The position numbers were made by a program, and so were the translations under genes. Positions 9,500-21,226 of a stretch of DNA of 64,000 bases are shown in pieces; position 1 is the first letter of the stretch; every line of letters begins with the position of its first letter. Below the pieces are notes generated by a model. The model saw only the letters and a program-made list of their open reading frames with translations, did no database searches and was not told the DNA's origin. This stretch comes from Earliella scabrosa (Eukaryota > Basidiomycota > Agaricomycetes > Polyporales > Polyporaceae), in the NCBI GenBank assembly GCA_022605405.1, contig JABYQQ010000011.1, positions 1,585,942 through 1,649,941 on the forward strand, written 5' to 3'.

Positions 9500-11092
9500 T
9501 CATCCACGAGCTGGGGCCTTGCCTTTGCCCTTGCCTCCCTTACCCCCGCTCTTGCGCCATCCTCCGGCGTCAGCATTGCCATGGGACTTCTTCGGCTCCT
9601 TGGGCTTGGTCTCACCCTTTAGCAGCCCCAGGACGGCGTCCATTGCCGCCTGCGGGTTGCTCGGGCCGGGCGCCACGGGGCGCTGCTCGTCGGCTAGCCC
9701 CATGTCCGTTGGGGTGATCCCCCGCCAGCCCTTGGTCTTGGGGAGTGGGCAGTCGGCCGTACGATGGATGTCCGCCTTGCAGAGCTTGCACTCGATGAGC
9801 GGAGTGTGGAGCTTGCTGTCGTCGACGAACACGAACTTCTGGGTGTGGATGTACACCTGCGTTTTGCCCGCGCCGCAGATAGCGTCTAGCATAGCGCGCT
9901 TCAGGTCAGAGGCCTGCTTCGCCTTGGCGACGATCGGGCGCGCCATGAGGATGTAGGCTGGCTTTGGGCCATCCCGCGTGTCCGCCGTCGCCGGCTGAAG
10001 GTGGAAGGTGTCCGTGACCGTCTTGAAAACCTGGTCCCTAGTGCCTGTGTGGCCGATGTTGACGACGGCGTACCTCGTGATGAGGTCACAGTAGGGGCGG
10101 TTGGCCTCGAGCCGGCTCTTCATGTTCTCGAGGAGCTCGCTGCGGTGCGCGATGACGTCGGCGTGTGTCGCGCCTTTGGGGTTGATGCTCGGTCCCAACA
10201 CGATCAGGAGCTTCCACGGTTGAGGCTCGTCTCCGGCGTAGAGGGAGTGGACGGAGAAGGAGAGGGAGGAGCTGATGGCGAAATGCTGCTGCCACAAGAG
10301 GAACTCACGGAGGACCCCCTCACGGTCATTCTCGAGGTTCACAAAGAAACCCCAGGGGCGCGCGTAGTTGTTCTTTGCCGTCTTGCTCCCCGGCTTGTCC
10401 GGCTGAGGGGTCTCCATTGTGACCTCGACCCCTTCGCCCCCGTAGATCGCGAACTGGAAGGAGGAGAGGACCTTCTCGAAGAACGGGACGAGGGTGTCCG
10501 CGTGGGTCATGAGCGCGCGTCCTCCGGCGTGGGGGAGGAAGAACAGGAAGTTCTCCATGTGGTCCGTGATCATCCTCCGCTGGTCGCTGTTGAGATTGCT
10601 CAACATGTCCCACTGGTAGACGAGGACGTTCGGGAAAGGGCCCTTGGTGAACTTCTCGTGGCCCGGGAGCGGCTGCTCGCGCGGCACCCAGGCGTTGGTG
10701 CGCTTGAAGTAGGGGTTTGCATACCGACAAGCAGACGCTGGCGCATAGGCGGCTTCGTCGTAGTCGGGGTTGTAAGGTTCCGTCCAGCTGGATTTGCTCA
10801 GCCACTCCTCATGTTCCGCCGTGGGGCTGGGAAGGTCCTTCGGCGCGTCATCCCAGGTGGACTGGGCCGTTCTGAGCAGGCGCTTGGGGGGCGGGGTACC
10901 GGTAGCAAGGGGGCTTACTGTGGCATCATCCGTGTTCCCCCTCTTCCTCTTCGTCCCAGTGTCTGATCCTCCGGTATCCTCCGGGCCGGCCGGAGTGACA
11001 TCCATTCGGACGTCCTGAGGGGTGCGGGGCAGCGCCTCGGGGGCGTTGTTGGGTTGGGGAGTAGGGAGCGGTGCAGTGGGAGTAGTCTCCAT
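9500..11092 (-). CDS. LINE ORF1: gag-like nucleic-acid-binding protein
   Basis: A 530-residue open frame from ATG 11092 to TGA at 9500-9502. It has a Pro/Thr-rich N-terminus with a basic KRKRG patch near residue 48, a folded central region without a domain I can name, and a CCHC zinc knuckle at residues 435-448 (C-x2-C-x4-H-x4-C). The tail is rich in Gly and Lys (GGKGGKGKGK). This is the usual layout of a LINE ORF1 protein that coats its own RNA and may chaperone reverse transcription. It is separated from ORF2 by 131 bp and in a different frame, so the RNA would be bicistronic. A long antisense frame at 10001-10966 is a codon-bias shadow. Confidence 0.9.
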   Translation of the reverse strand: METTPTAPLPTPQPNNAPEALPRTPQDVRMDVTPAGPEDTGGSDTGTKRKRGNTDDATVSPLATGTPPPKRLLRTAQSTWDDAPKDLPSPTAEHEEWLSKSSWTEPYNPDYDEAAYAPASACRYANPYFKRTNAWVPREQPLPGHEKFTKGPFPNVLVYQWDMLSNLNSDQRRMITDHMENFLFFLPHAGGRALMTHADTLVPFFEKVLSSFQFAIYGGEGVEVTMETPQPDKPGSKTAKNNYARPWGFFVNLENDREGVLREFLLWQQHFAISSSLSFSVHSLYAGDEPQPWKLLIVLGPSINPKGATHADVIAHRSELLENMKSRLEANRPYCDLITRYAVVNIGHTGTRDQVFKTVTDTFHLQPATADTRDGPKPAYILMARPIVAKAKQASDLKRAMLDAICGAGKTQVYIHTQKFVFVDDSKLHTPLIECKLCKADIHRTADCPLPKTKGWRGITPTDMGLADEQRPVAPGPSNPQAAMDAVLGLLKGETKPKEPKKSHGNADAGGWRKSGGKGGKGKGKAPARG

Positions 11093-11622
11093 GGTCTGTA
11101 TGAGGCGCGGTGAGGTGAGGTTGGTCGCGTCGCGCGGGGGCTTATATGCTGGGGGGCCACTCAGGAGCCTTTGTTCACCGGGCGCATTGGTCGCCGCGTT
11201 TGTGGTCGCAGACGCATTGGTTCTGGGGCTTTGGGGCTTTGCCCCGGGGCACCCCGGCTTTGTCAGTCAGTACTCTGACCGTCAAAGCTGCAAGGGGACA
11301 CCGTTTGTCCTTTTTGCGTGGTCGCCCGTTCGGGTTCCTTTGTCTCGGGTGGCGGCCAGCGCTAGCGCTGCGGGCTCGGGAGCGCGGCGAGTGGTTCACT
11401 CAACTGGGCTGGGGCTGTCGACATCGGCGGGCGCAGCGAGGTGGTCAGGGATCACCAGAGTCAGAGCGCGGCGGCTCTGTTTTCTCCCATCAGCGACGGT
11501 GAGATCGACCACTTACGGCTTCGTTGGAAGCCGCGCCTCGGACCCAGCATTTTGCCAGTGAGCCGCCGGGCCACCACAGGCGCGTGTGGCTCATGGTGGT
11601 GGTCCGGGTCCAAGGTCCTCCC

Positions 11623-11637
11623 CCATCTATGTGACTT
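11623..11637. repeat. Target-site duplication, right copy (15 bp)
   Basis: The same CCATCTATGTGACTT as at 3585-3599, here adjoining the 5' end of the LINE. It confirms that the element is not 5'-truncated relative to its insertion. Confidence 0.95.
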
Positions 11638-11783
11638 GATAAACAAGTTGTATACGTTCGTTCAAGGAGGTCCGAGGTCATCAGCTATGATACATGCGCC
11701 ATAACCCAAAGGCGGAGTGGATTTACATCTCGTACCAACGTCAACATCGTGATTCGTGAGGAAGAAAAGAAAGAGCGCCCTCG

Positions 11784-13433
11784 CTATGACGGTCCCGTAC
11801 CCCGACTGCGCAGCGAGGCCTGCGAACGCTGCGTAACGGGTGTGCGCGCCGGCGCGGGCGGGGCAGAAGGGGCGGGAGTCGCAGGCGACGCCAGCACCGC
11901 CCCGAGTCCGTCCGCACTAACCTCCGTCACCCCAAACTCCATGTACGGCAGCTCTGGCTCCGCTTCGTCGCCCGTCGTCCGCCTCCCCATGTCCGCAAAC
12001 GGCATGCTGATGAGCACCGAGACTCGAACCGTCTCTGGCAGCGGCTCGGGCGTAAGCGGGGGCTTCTCTGTCGAGTACACCGAGTTGCGCACACGCGAGG
12101 TGCGTCCCATCGTAGTCGTCGGGCTGGCGGGTGTTGATTCTGATGGCGCAGTCTGGGTGGTAGGAAGCAATGGTTCCCGGGGACGTCTCCGGAGCCACCG
12201 CAGCCAGCGGGAACGAGGGGAAGGCGGTGGAATGGGTGTGGTAGCAGGCGCAGCCGTGGGCGACGCCGGCTCCTCCTCGGCCTGTTCGGCGGGCGGTGGA
12301 GGGTTCGTCCACCTGCAAGATAGTGGCTGAACACGCGCAAAGTAGGTTCAGTTAGAGACATTCGACGTAGAAAAGGGTCGTGCCGCAGCGGGAACGCACC
12401 ACCATCTTGTCCCAGTCGACGACGACGGCGCCGACGTCCGCACGCGCCCGCCCTTTCTCCTTCTCGTCGACCTTTTCCGTAGGTGCCCTCCCCTCTTCCG
12501 CTGTCCGTGTCTGTGCGTCCCCTTGCCCGATGTGTACGTCGTACATCGTCGGCCGTTCTGGCGGGCCGGCACGCGACCCAGGCGCGAACGTGCCGTTCGC
12601 AATCGCCTGTGCAATTGCGGCGCGCTGCCGTCGGCGTAGGACCCAGGTCCGCGCGATGATGGTGCCCGAGACGACGAGGAGCAGGACGAGCGTCGCTGAA
12701 ATGAGGACAGCCTCAGATACGGTTTTTGGAATCCCAGACATGCTCCGGGGTGGTTGCGGGTCGTCGGACGTGGACATGAGAGCGGATTAGCGTTTAGCGT
12801 TCATAAACAGGTGGTCGTGAGCGGGGTCGTGAGCGAGTCGTCTAGGGGGAGCGGGGATGGGGAGGGTAGGATAGGGCGGCAGCGACGCATGAGGGGTCAA
12901 AAGGAAGAAAACGCGACGAAGACGATTCGAGCAGGTATGTATACACACACCCTTTTCTCGACGATCACCGACAGGCGCAGTGCGTACGACACTCTAATCG
13001 CACTCGAACCGCCGCTCGCAGCCCAGCCCGCGCAGTGACGCTGGTCTTTGACCCAACGCGTGCCACCTGATTCGCCCGGGGCCCTCTTACTGCCCCGAAC
13101 GCATAGGGTTTCCGCGCAATCCGCGAATGTCCACGTCCGCACGTAACGCGACACCAGACGAAGAAGGCAGGAGTTTGCAAAACTCACCTAGAAAGGTGTA
13201 CACTGCGGACAACAAACGATCCGTCTCTCAGCAACGGCTCCATACAGATCACTCGAGCGCAGACAGCAGTCGGAGGGACCGGACTTACAGTACAAAGACG
13301 CAGATGACGTCAGCTCTGGCGCCGTGCCAGGCGGAAAGTTGTTCTGGTTTCCGCGGGGAGGCATCGACCGCACGGGCGGCGAGCTCGAGGACGTCCCGGA
13401 GGGCAAGGAGGACGAGGGCGCCGTCGACGACAT
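11784..13433 (-). CDS. Single-pass membrane protein, MYDVHIG/PYMEIGV family, copy 2
   Basis: Favoured model: exons 13433-13289, 13202-13188 (a 15 bp microexon), 12695-12400 and 12326-11784, all in phase, giving ~332 residues. The splices create SLYLYTFLATLVLLL followed by a membrane segment and RRR. Then come MYDVHIG, DWDKMV, PLSC (after an intron at the same place as in copy 1), RVSVLISMP and LPYMEFGVTEV, plus a ~35-residue C-terminal extension that copy 1 lacks. The second intron (13187-12696) is unusually long at 492 bp. A shorter alternative starts at ATG 12777 (MSTSDDPQPP) and reads straight into the membrane exon. Either a second promoter exists or one model is wrong. Function unknown; paralogy to copy 1 is clear from motif order and intron position. 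Confidence 0.68.
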
Positions 13434-14665
13434 CGCGGTGACGAGACAAGGCTGGAAACGCAGAGCGTGTCAGCAAGACAGGGTGGGGAAGGGAACCCGG
13501 AAAAGACCACGCAGCTGTGAGATTCAAAATACGACGCTCACGACTCGTGCTTACATGAGCGACGGCGCTGTCTGCGTTCGTCACGACCTGTGCTCATGTT
13601 GATGGAGACCCCGACGCCGACAATAGAACCGCAGCAGCGTTCGTCGGATGTGGATGGGAGTCTTTGCGAGGATTGCGATGGCGGGCTACAACAGTGGGAA
13701 CTGGGGTGAGAGTGCAAGGACGAGTACATACGCGGATCAGGGGGTAACGCTGCACCCGGCTGGCGCAATGGGAATACCCAAAGGTCGGGATGAGATCGCG
13801 TTGCTTACGCAGTCGCGAACGTGGGAGTCGGTATGCTGGAATGGGATACGAGAAGCCGTCGTCGGTACGGAGGTTGTCTGACCGTCAGCGGGTCTCGAGA
13901 GAAGGTTCTCATGTTGCGTTGCACGACGGTCGTCGCTAAAGCGTCCGACGCTCGCAGCTCGCGTGCGGAGATGTGTCTGACGGATTGTGAGCATGTCAGT
14001 ACAGACACACGAGTAGTGAACAGACCGCACATGTAGTCTGATATTTCAATCTCGGAGAGTGGCTCGGATTGCGTTTCCAGTCGTGCTGGAGAGTTCAAGG
14101 CCGCTCGCAGTCAGACTTGAAGTTGAGCTATGAGAAGTCAGCAGCCGGCAACGTCAAGCGGTACGCAAGAAGCTCCGTCAACTGGAAACAGATGTCATGA
14201 CATCTGCGCGTCAAGGTGTCTCTGGGAAGAGTAAACACAACAGCGCTGCTGCTGTCATACCTGAGCCCAAAGTGATCAGTCACCTGTCGGAGGACATTGC
14301 TAAATACTCACCGTTTCCAGCAGTGGAATACTCCCCGCGGAGAGATGACAGCCATACAGCTTGAGCTCTAATGCAGCGTAAGAGCACACCTTGCAAATCA
14401 GGTCGCATCGTCCTGGTTGCGCCTGAAAGCGACTTCTGGGTCCGGGGGTGTGGAAAACATGGAAAGACCACTGATACAGCTGCTGTTGCTCGACAGGTGA
14501 GCACGTAGGATACATACATGACTAAGACTGGTGATCTATTCACAGGAAAGCGACATCAATGCGAGAAAACATGCGGCGACGGATTACAATATGAGCGTGC
14601 TTCGAATCCCAATCCGGAGGCGGACATTCGCGATACTTTTGCTTGGGCGGAGCCGCGGGCAACTC
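13434..14665. other. Intergenic, no gene recognised
   Basis: About 1.2 kb between the start of membrane-protein copy 2 and the 3' end of the CFIm25 gene. Short frames on both strands lack recognisable protein motifs and share no splice-compatible continuation. Probably 5' regulatory DNA of copy 2 plus the CFIm25 3' flank. Confidence 0.45.
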
Positions 14666-15705
<1,040 letters not shown>

Positions 15706-15884
15706 GGTGGAAGTTTGGCGGTGAGGTGAATATGGTCCGTCTCGTCGTCGTCGGACGCGTCGAGCTCAACTCCTCCCTCGGCAGTACAGCGTGACGGCGT
15801 GTTACGTCACAAACAAGCGTGACAAAGTCACGCCAAATTTCCTAAACGCGGTACCGCGTGCACCTTGGGCTGGTCTCGACGACC
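15706..15884. promoter_or_regulatory. Bidirectional promoter of CFIm25 and RRP6 with paired inverted repeats
   Basis: Only 179 bp separate the two start codons. Within 43 bp lie two inverted repeats. One is GTGACG (15791-15796) with CGTCAC (15805-15810). The other is GCGTGAC (15817-15823), AAA, GTCACGC (15827-15833). The shared GTGAC core resembles CRE/ATF-type half sites. No TATA box is evident. Regulation is inferred from layout only. Confidence 0.5.
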
Positions 15885-18800
15885 ATGTCTGCGTCTTCGA
15901 GCCTATCCTCATCGTCTTTCAACGACTACAACACCCAGCTGCAGGGTGCGGCACTTAAGGCGACACGCGCTGCGGTCGTGCTGCCTGCCGACATCCCATT
16001 CCACCGTTCTGTGCATCCGGACTTTGCGAAGGAGGTCGACCAATGCTCCGCTCGCGTGCTCTCGCTTACGAACAAGCTCTTACAACTTTCGTCAACTCTG
16101 AATACCTCTGCGAGTGCGCGCGGCAAGGGGAAGGCTCGGCTCGAGGTGCAGGATGATGTTGTGGACAACTTCCATTCGTTGGTGGTGGATGCGATGGACC
16201 AATTGCTTGAACGCGCGGTATGTGCCTGCAACTCGTGTAATGGTAGTTCAGGGTACGATATATGATACAGGATATTGGGCTGGATGAATTCCTTGGGCAT
16301 GTCAAACCACCCGCGATCGCAGTCAATCCTGCTCCGCTCGCCACAGCTCAGAAGGTATGCTATTCTAGTCATGTTGCCTCCTTATATTTTGACCTCATGG
16401 TCGTCCAGAAAAACAAAAGTAACGTTGCGCAAGGAAGACTGGACCCTGCGCTCCAACATGCCTACCATCTTGCCAAACCGCAGCTCAACTTCAAGCGGAA
16501 GGTGGACAACAGCAGTCACACCGCATGGTTCCCCACACTGCGGCACAAATACAACGCGCAAGTTCCCCTTGGCTACAATCTTACAGAGGACGAAACGGGG
16601 GAAGCGTCCACCTCGTACGTCTGTTTAGCGCTCACTACACGTGTTGCTTCATGTTGTCTCTAGTCTTCACCCATACCGTTTCGAGATCAAGCACATAACT
16701 TACCCCACGCGAATGTTTGCCTCGGCTCCTCCGATATCGCCGAAGTCATTTGAAGAGACGCCGTTCGCGTGGGTCTCGACATCCGAGGACTTCTCCAAGA
16801 TGCTTGACAAACTGCGTTGTGCGAGCGAGATCGCGATTGACCTAGAGCACCACAACTATCGTACATTCGGTGGGTTCGTTTGTCTGATGCAGATCAGCAC
16901 ACGAGAGGAAGATTTTGTGATCGACACACTTGCATTGCGAGAGGAAATGGAGGAATTGAACGAGGTGTTCACCAACCCGAACATCGTCAAGGTACATGCG
17001 CAGTGTTCTAAGAGTTGATGTTTGGTGTACTCATCGTGGACGTAGGTTCTGCATGGGGCGGAGAGTGACATCATCTGGCTACAACAGGATTTCAACCTGT
17101 ACATCGTGAATTTGTTCGATACTTATCACGCATCGAAAGTTCTTGGTAAGTTGCAATCCTGTTGTCTCAGTCATGTGTTCATCTCGGACGACAGACTTCC
17201 CTAGACACGGTCTCGCGACGCTGCTCGAAATGTACTGCGACTTCACGGCGGACAAGCGCTACCAACTCGCAGATTGGCGAATAAGGTGCGCCCGCTCCTA
17301 CGGGACCGTTGGACGCAGCTAATACTGGCGATCTGCAGACCGCTTCCTGACGAGATGCTACAGTACGCCCGGTCAGACACGCACTTCTTGCTATTCATAT
17401 ACGACAACCTCCGCAACGCGCTTCTCGACCGTGCGCAGTCGCGGGCGCAGTCTCGCGCTCAGAGTCCCTCCTCATCTTCGTCAACACCTGCACCAGACTC
17501 CTCGATCCCCCCTGCACACGCGCTTGTCCGTGAAGTCCTTACGCGGTCGGAGGAGACCGCTCTGCGCGTCTATGAAAAGGAGATCTATGACGCAGATGGA
17601 GGGACAGGACCTGGCGGCTGGGACACGCTCGCGCGCAAGTGGAACAAGAGCGTGCTCATGGCAAGCTCAGCTGCACCTGAACCAGGGAGCGCAGCGGCTG
17701 TCCAGCGGGCGGTGTATCTGACTGTGCATGCTTGGCGGGACCGGGTGGCTCGTGAGGAGGACGAAAGCACGAGGCATGTCTTATTTCTCGCCACCTCCAT
17801 AGTACGACGCTGACCAACGTTGACAGATATGTCCTCCCGAATCATTACCTCTTCTCTCTCGCCGAGCGTACGCCCGCAGACATGGCGGCGTTGCTATCTG
17901 TGTTTCACCCCGTTCCCCCTGTCATCCGAAGACGCGTGAAGGAGTTGCTCGACGCGATACGCAATGCCGCCAAGAGTGCCTTGGGTGCGGGCGCCGCCCC
18001 AAGCTCAAGCACGGTAGAAACGTCTGCACCGGAAATGTCAACGACCATGGTAGTTGACGAGGCTAATGCGGCAGTGGTTGAGGAGTCATGCGCCACATCG
18101 TCAAGCAAATCCGCGCAGTCATTGTGGTCGATAGGCGAGTAACGTTTCCTGCATGGCGGCGATCCATGAACTGAAGTCTGTCTTCTGTATCAGTGGCCCC
18201 TATCACCGCTACGCAGTCGGCGCTCTTCGGTCCCTCATTACAAAGGAACACAACCGCTCTACTTCCTGTCGCTCAGCATAGCGCCCTCCTAGGTGGACGG
18301 ACACACACCGAACAGGTAATTCGTCAGCTTCCGGCATTCTATTATTTGCTAAACTGTGCACAGGGTCGTGCACGCAGCGTCGCCACCAACCGGGCACGTT
18401 TCTTGGAAGCCGCCACACGCATACACAGCAAATTAGCCATTGCTCCGACCGTACCGAGCGTTGTGCGCGAAAAGGCCGGGCAGACGTCCGACGCCGCTGA
18501 TGCCACAGCTTCATCCCCAGCCGTGGAAGAGGGTGTGCTCAAGGTGGAGGGCCAAGTTGAAATCCCATTCGTACCAGCAGCACAGCGAGCGTCCGCCCAG
18601 GTCCCGATTGACGACACGATCGTCGTAGTCGGCCAGCCGAAGAAGAAGAAGCGCAAGCGTGCTGCAGCAGACAAAGACGGCGTGAGTACTCAAGATGAGG
18701 ATGCGAAGTCTAGCGCGAAAGCTGAAGCGATGGAGGTGGAGGCGTTCGACTATGCTTCTGCACCTAACATCCTCGACGATGGGTCTGACCACGAACCCGC

Positions 18801-18994
18801 CGCGCCTAGTGCGAAGAAGAGGCAGAAGCACGCGAAAGGTGAGAGCCCAAGATCTTGCGAGCAGTACAGTGCGTTGCTGATCGCGATTGCGCGCGGATAT
18901 AGGGTCGAACGCGTCGTTTTATGGGAACTTCCCGGCTCCGCCCAAGGCACATAGCCAGGTGAAGAGTGGAAACCAGGCGCGGACATTCAGATAG
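15885..18994 (+). CDS. RRP6: RRP6 / EXOSC10 homolog, nuclear exosome 3'-5' exonuclease
   Basis: Eleven exons (15885-16217, 16271-16354, 16409-16614, 16664-16991, 17046-17145, 17195-17285, 17339-17773, 17827-18134, 18194-18315, 18364-18838, 18903-18994) join in phase to ~857 residues. The N-terminal PMC2NT-like region (docking of the Rrp47/C1D partner) is followed by a DEDD-Y exonuclease with Asp267 and Glu269 (IDLEHH), Asp325 (HGAESD), and Tyr390 and Asp394 (YARSD). An HRDC domain ([13 protein letters not shown]) and a basic nuclear tail with KKKKRKR follow, ending FYGNFPAPP and ARTFR. It trims and degrades nuclear RNAs with the exosome core. Introns 7 and 8 appear to use GC donors (17774, 18135). 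The 48 bp intron 9 is stop-free and a multiple of three. Confidence 0.93.
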
Positions 18995-19446
18995 GTCTAC
19001 TGTGTATGGTGTACTCGGTGTGCATAGGAGCCACCTTGAGCGCCGCGACTTCAATCAACTGCACACATCGTTTCATCAGCAGACCCACAGTGCTTCCCGG
19101 TAGGCCCGTCCCGACTTCGCGCCAATCTTCCACCACTTGCTTCTGGTGGGAAGCTTGCATTCACCCTCAACACGCCATCACGTCCCATGACCGAGTACTC
19201 CCCTGAGCTACCGCACTGGTGATAAGGGGAACGTCTCGGCTGACACGCTGATTGTGCGCATTGGTAAGAGTAAGGCAGGAAATTCTCACTGCGGGTCTGG
19301 ACATGGAGCTCTGTTTTGACTTCCGAGTTAACTCGAAACTGAAGTCTGAAACCTAGCGGACATAAAGCTCTCTTATAATTATCGCAGCACGTTCTTCGGG
19401 CCCTTCCCTCTCTGCCCTGTTGTCGCTGAACAGTCCTATAGCCATC
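18995..19446. other. Intergenic
   Basis: About 450 bp between the RRP6 stop and the hydrolase start. It holds the RRP6 3' flank and presumably the hydrolase promoter; no other feature was recognised. Confidence 0.45.
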
Positions 19447-20595
19447 ATGGATGTCGTGGCAGCATTCACAGACGACTCGATTCCGAACGTTCTTACACCC
19501 AGTGAGTAGCCTATCCGTCCTGTCCCCCATACATCTTGTGAATGCAGTCATCTGATGCTGACCATCTGTCTTTTACCCAGCGAAGGATGCCTTCGTGAAG
19601 CTGCTCGATAAGCGCCGCGCAGGGATCGAAGGGTTTCCTCAGCGCACGTTCCGCTATGGCAGCACTGATAGGCATCAGGTATGGAATCGCCCCAGTCCGA
19701 TTCGCAAATATCGATTAACACCACCTGGAACAGCTGGACGTATACTACCCGGATCTCAAAGCCGTGACCGGCGGAACCATTCCTGTGCTTTTCTTCGAGT
19801 ATGGCGGCGGCTTCACCTCAGGCGACCGGAAGCAGGACCCGCCTCACGAACTCGGGTACAGCAATGTTGGGGTTTTCTTCGCCCAGCGCGGGTGCGTGTT
19901 AATATTTGTATGGAGCATTGAGAAGATCATTCTCAATTGATGATCTTGATAGTATCCTGACGGTAATCGCGGACTACCGCCTCGCGCCAGCCGCCAAGTT
20001 CCCTGAGCCCGTGGAAGACATCCGCGACGCGCTCGCCTGGTTCATCCTCAATCCCCTCACCGTCCTCTCCGCCTGTCCCTCCGGGCCAATTCCCCAGGAC
20101 AAGATGGGTTTAGGCAAGATTTTCGTGATGGCCCACTCCGCCGGGGCGAACCACGTCGCGACGCTCTACCTCTCGCCGACGCTCCTCCCGCTCACCTCGC
20201 CTGTGCGCGCGGCCACGCGCGGGCTCATTCCCCAGGGTGGCGCGTACAAGTTTGACTTCTCGCAGCCGGGCTTGCCGCCTAGCGTGCTCGAGGGCTACTA
20301 TGGCTCGCAAGAGGCGGTGTTGGAGAATATGCCAGTGGCGTTGCTCGAGAAGGCGTCAGAGGAGCTAATCAAGGGCCTCCCGGAAGTGTTTGTGCTGAGG
20401 AGCGAGCGCGAGCCGCCGTTGATCAAGGCGGGGAACGATGAGTTTGTGAAAACGCTCGGGGAGAGGAGGGGTGAGGCGATCAAGTACGAGATCATGGATG
20501 GACACAACCACATTAGTCCACACTGGGCGCTGCTGAGTGGGCAAGGAGAGGAGTGGGGAGAGGCGGTGGCCGCGTGGGTAAAGGCAAGGGTTTGA
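19447..20595 (+). CDS. Alpha/beta-hydrolase fold esterase/lipase
   Basis: Four exons (19447-19501, 19581-19678, 19734-19891, 19953-20595) give ~317 residues. The oxyanion-hole strand YGGGF is at 74-78, the segment DYRLAPAAKFPEPVED (~111-126) is typical of HSL-type carboxylesterases, and the nucleophile elbow AHSAG carries Ser166, with Ala in place of the first Gly of GxSxG. A late HNH..H segment after DGHNH (~293) would supply the catalytic His. There is no signal peptide, so it is probably cytosolic. Substrate unknown; kynurenine-formamidase-like and general carboxylester hydrolases share this pattern. Confidence 0.82.
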
Positions 20596-21226
20596 AGTTC
20601 AAGTAGAGATCTTTCCCGCTGGTCATCTCGTGTCTCTTGCTGTCTGAGAAGTTTGTAATAACCAAGTGCCACGGTGACGCGGTGAAGCCTGCCCTGAACA
20701 ACCGCGTTCGGGTTAGGGACACATTCCTCCGCACTGAGCGCTTAAGCCTCCGCGGGTTACTCCCGATCCATTCGCAAGCTCGCTCAACCATCGTTAAACG
20801 GGTACAGACGATCTGCTCACAAGGTATGTGATGTATCATGTTGATGGAACTCCGGCAGGCAACCTGGTTACTCATGGTTGAGCCGAGCCCTTCGCTGTCG
20901 TGTGTGCCACTGCTGGCACTTACTAGTGCATTCGCCTTGTGGCCACCACTCGCAATCTTGACACTCTACTGACATTCGAAGATAGAGACATGACTGAAGC
21001 CGAAATTGAAAGAAGACTTGCACGGTGGGGCATCGCCTACTTGGTTACAATCGCCACTCTAACTCACACGGTGACGTGAAGTCTCGCCAACCACGCGAAA
21101 AAGAGCAGGCTTAGTCGCAACGCACGGGTCACGCAGAGCATTAGCAATGGTGTGCACATAAGTCTACTGAATCATGAGAAACTATACTGACATGGAACCA
21201 CCTCAGTTCTGACTCAACCAAGACCT
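20596..21226. other. Intergenic
   Basis: About 630 bp between the hydrolase and the F-box gene, both on the plus strand. I see no coding potential or structured element; presumably terminator plus promoter. Confidence 0.45.

Larger units (their letters stand above)
3600..11622 (-). mobile_element. Complete non-LTR retrotransposon (LINE, L1/Tx1-like)
   Basis: An 8.0 kb autonomous element on the minus strand, copied by target-primed reverse transcription. In its own orientation it has a 530 bp 5' UTR (11622-11093), a gag-like ORF1, a 131 bp spacer, ORF2 with apurinic-type endonuclease and reverse transcriptase, a ~204 bp 3' UTR and a ~33 nt poly(A) tail (T run 3600-3632). It is bounded by perfect 15 bp target-site duplications. 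Both frames are uninterrupted, and the tail and duplications are undecayed, so the insertion looks recent. The RT motifs (NYRPITLLN, DQEKAYDK, LFADD) resemble the L1/Tx1 group more than Tad1, though clade assignment needs a tree. It landed between two paralogous membrane-protein genes, 147 bp downstream of the stop of copy 2. Confidence 0.93.

Noticed and set aside
10001..10966. Plus-strand open frame of 321 codons
   Set aside because: It lies antisense to LINE ORF1, begins at an arbitrary ATG and has no domain or splice context. It is a shadow of the GC-biased ORF1 codons.
14610..14640. Possible tRNA B-box (TTCGAATCCC)
   Set aside because: No A-box, cloverleaf stems or anticodon arm at the right spacing; it lies next to the last CFIm25 exon.
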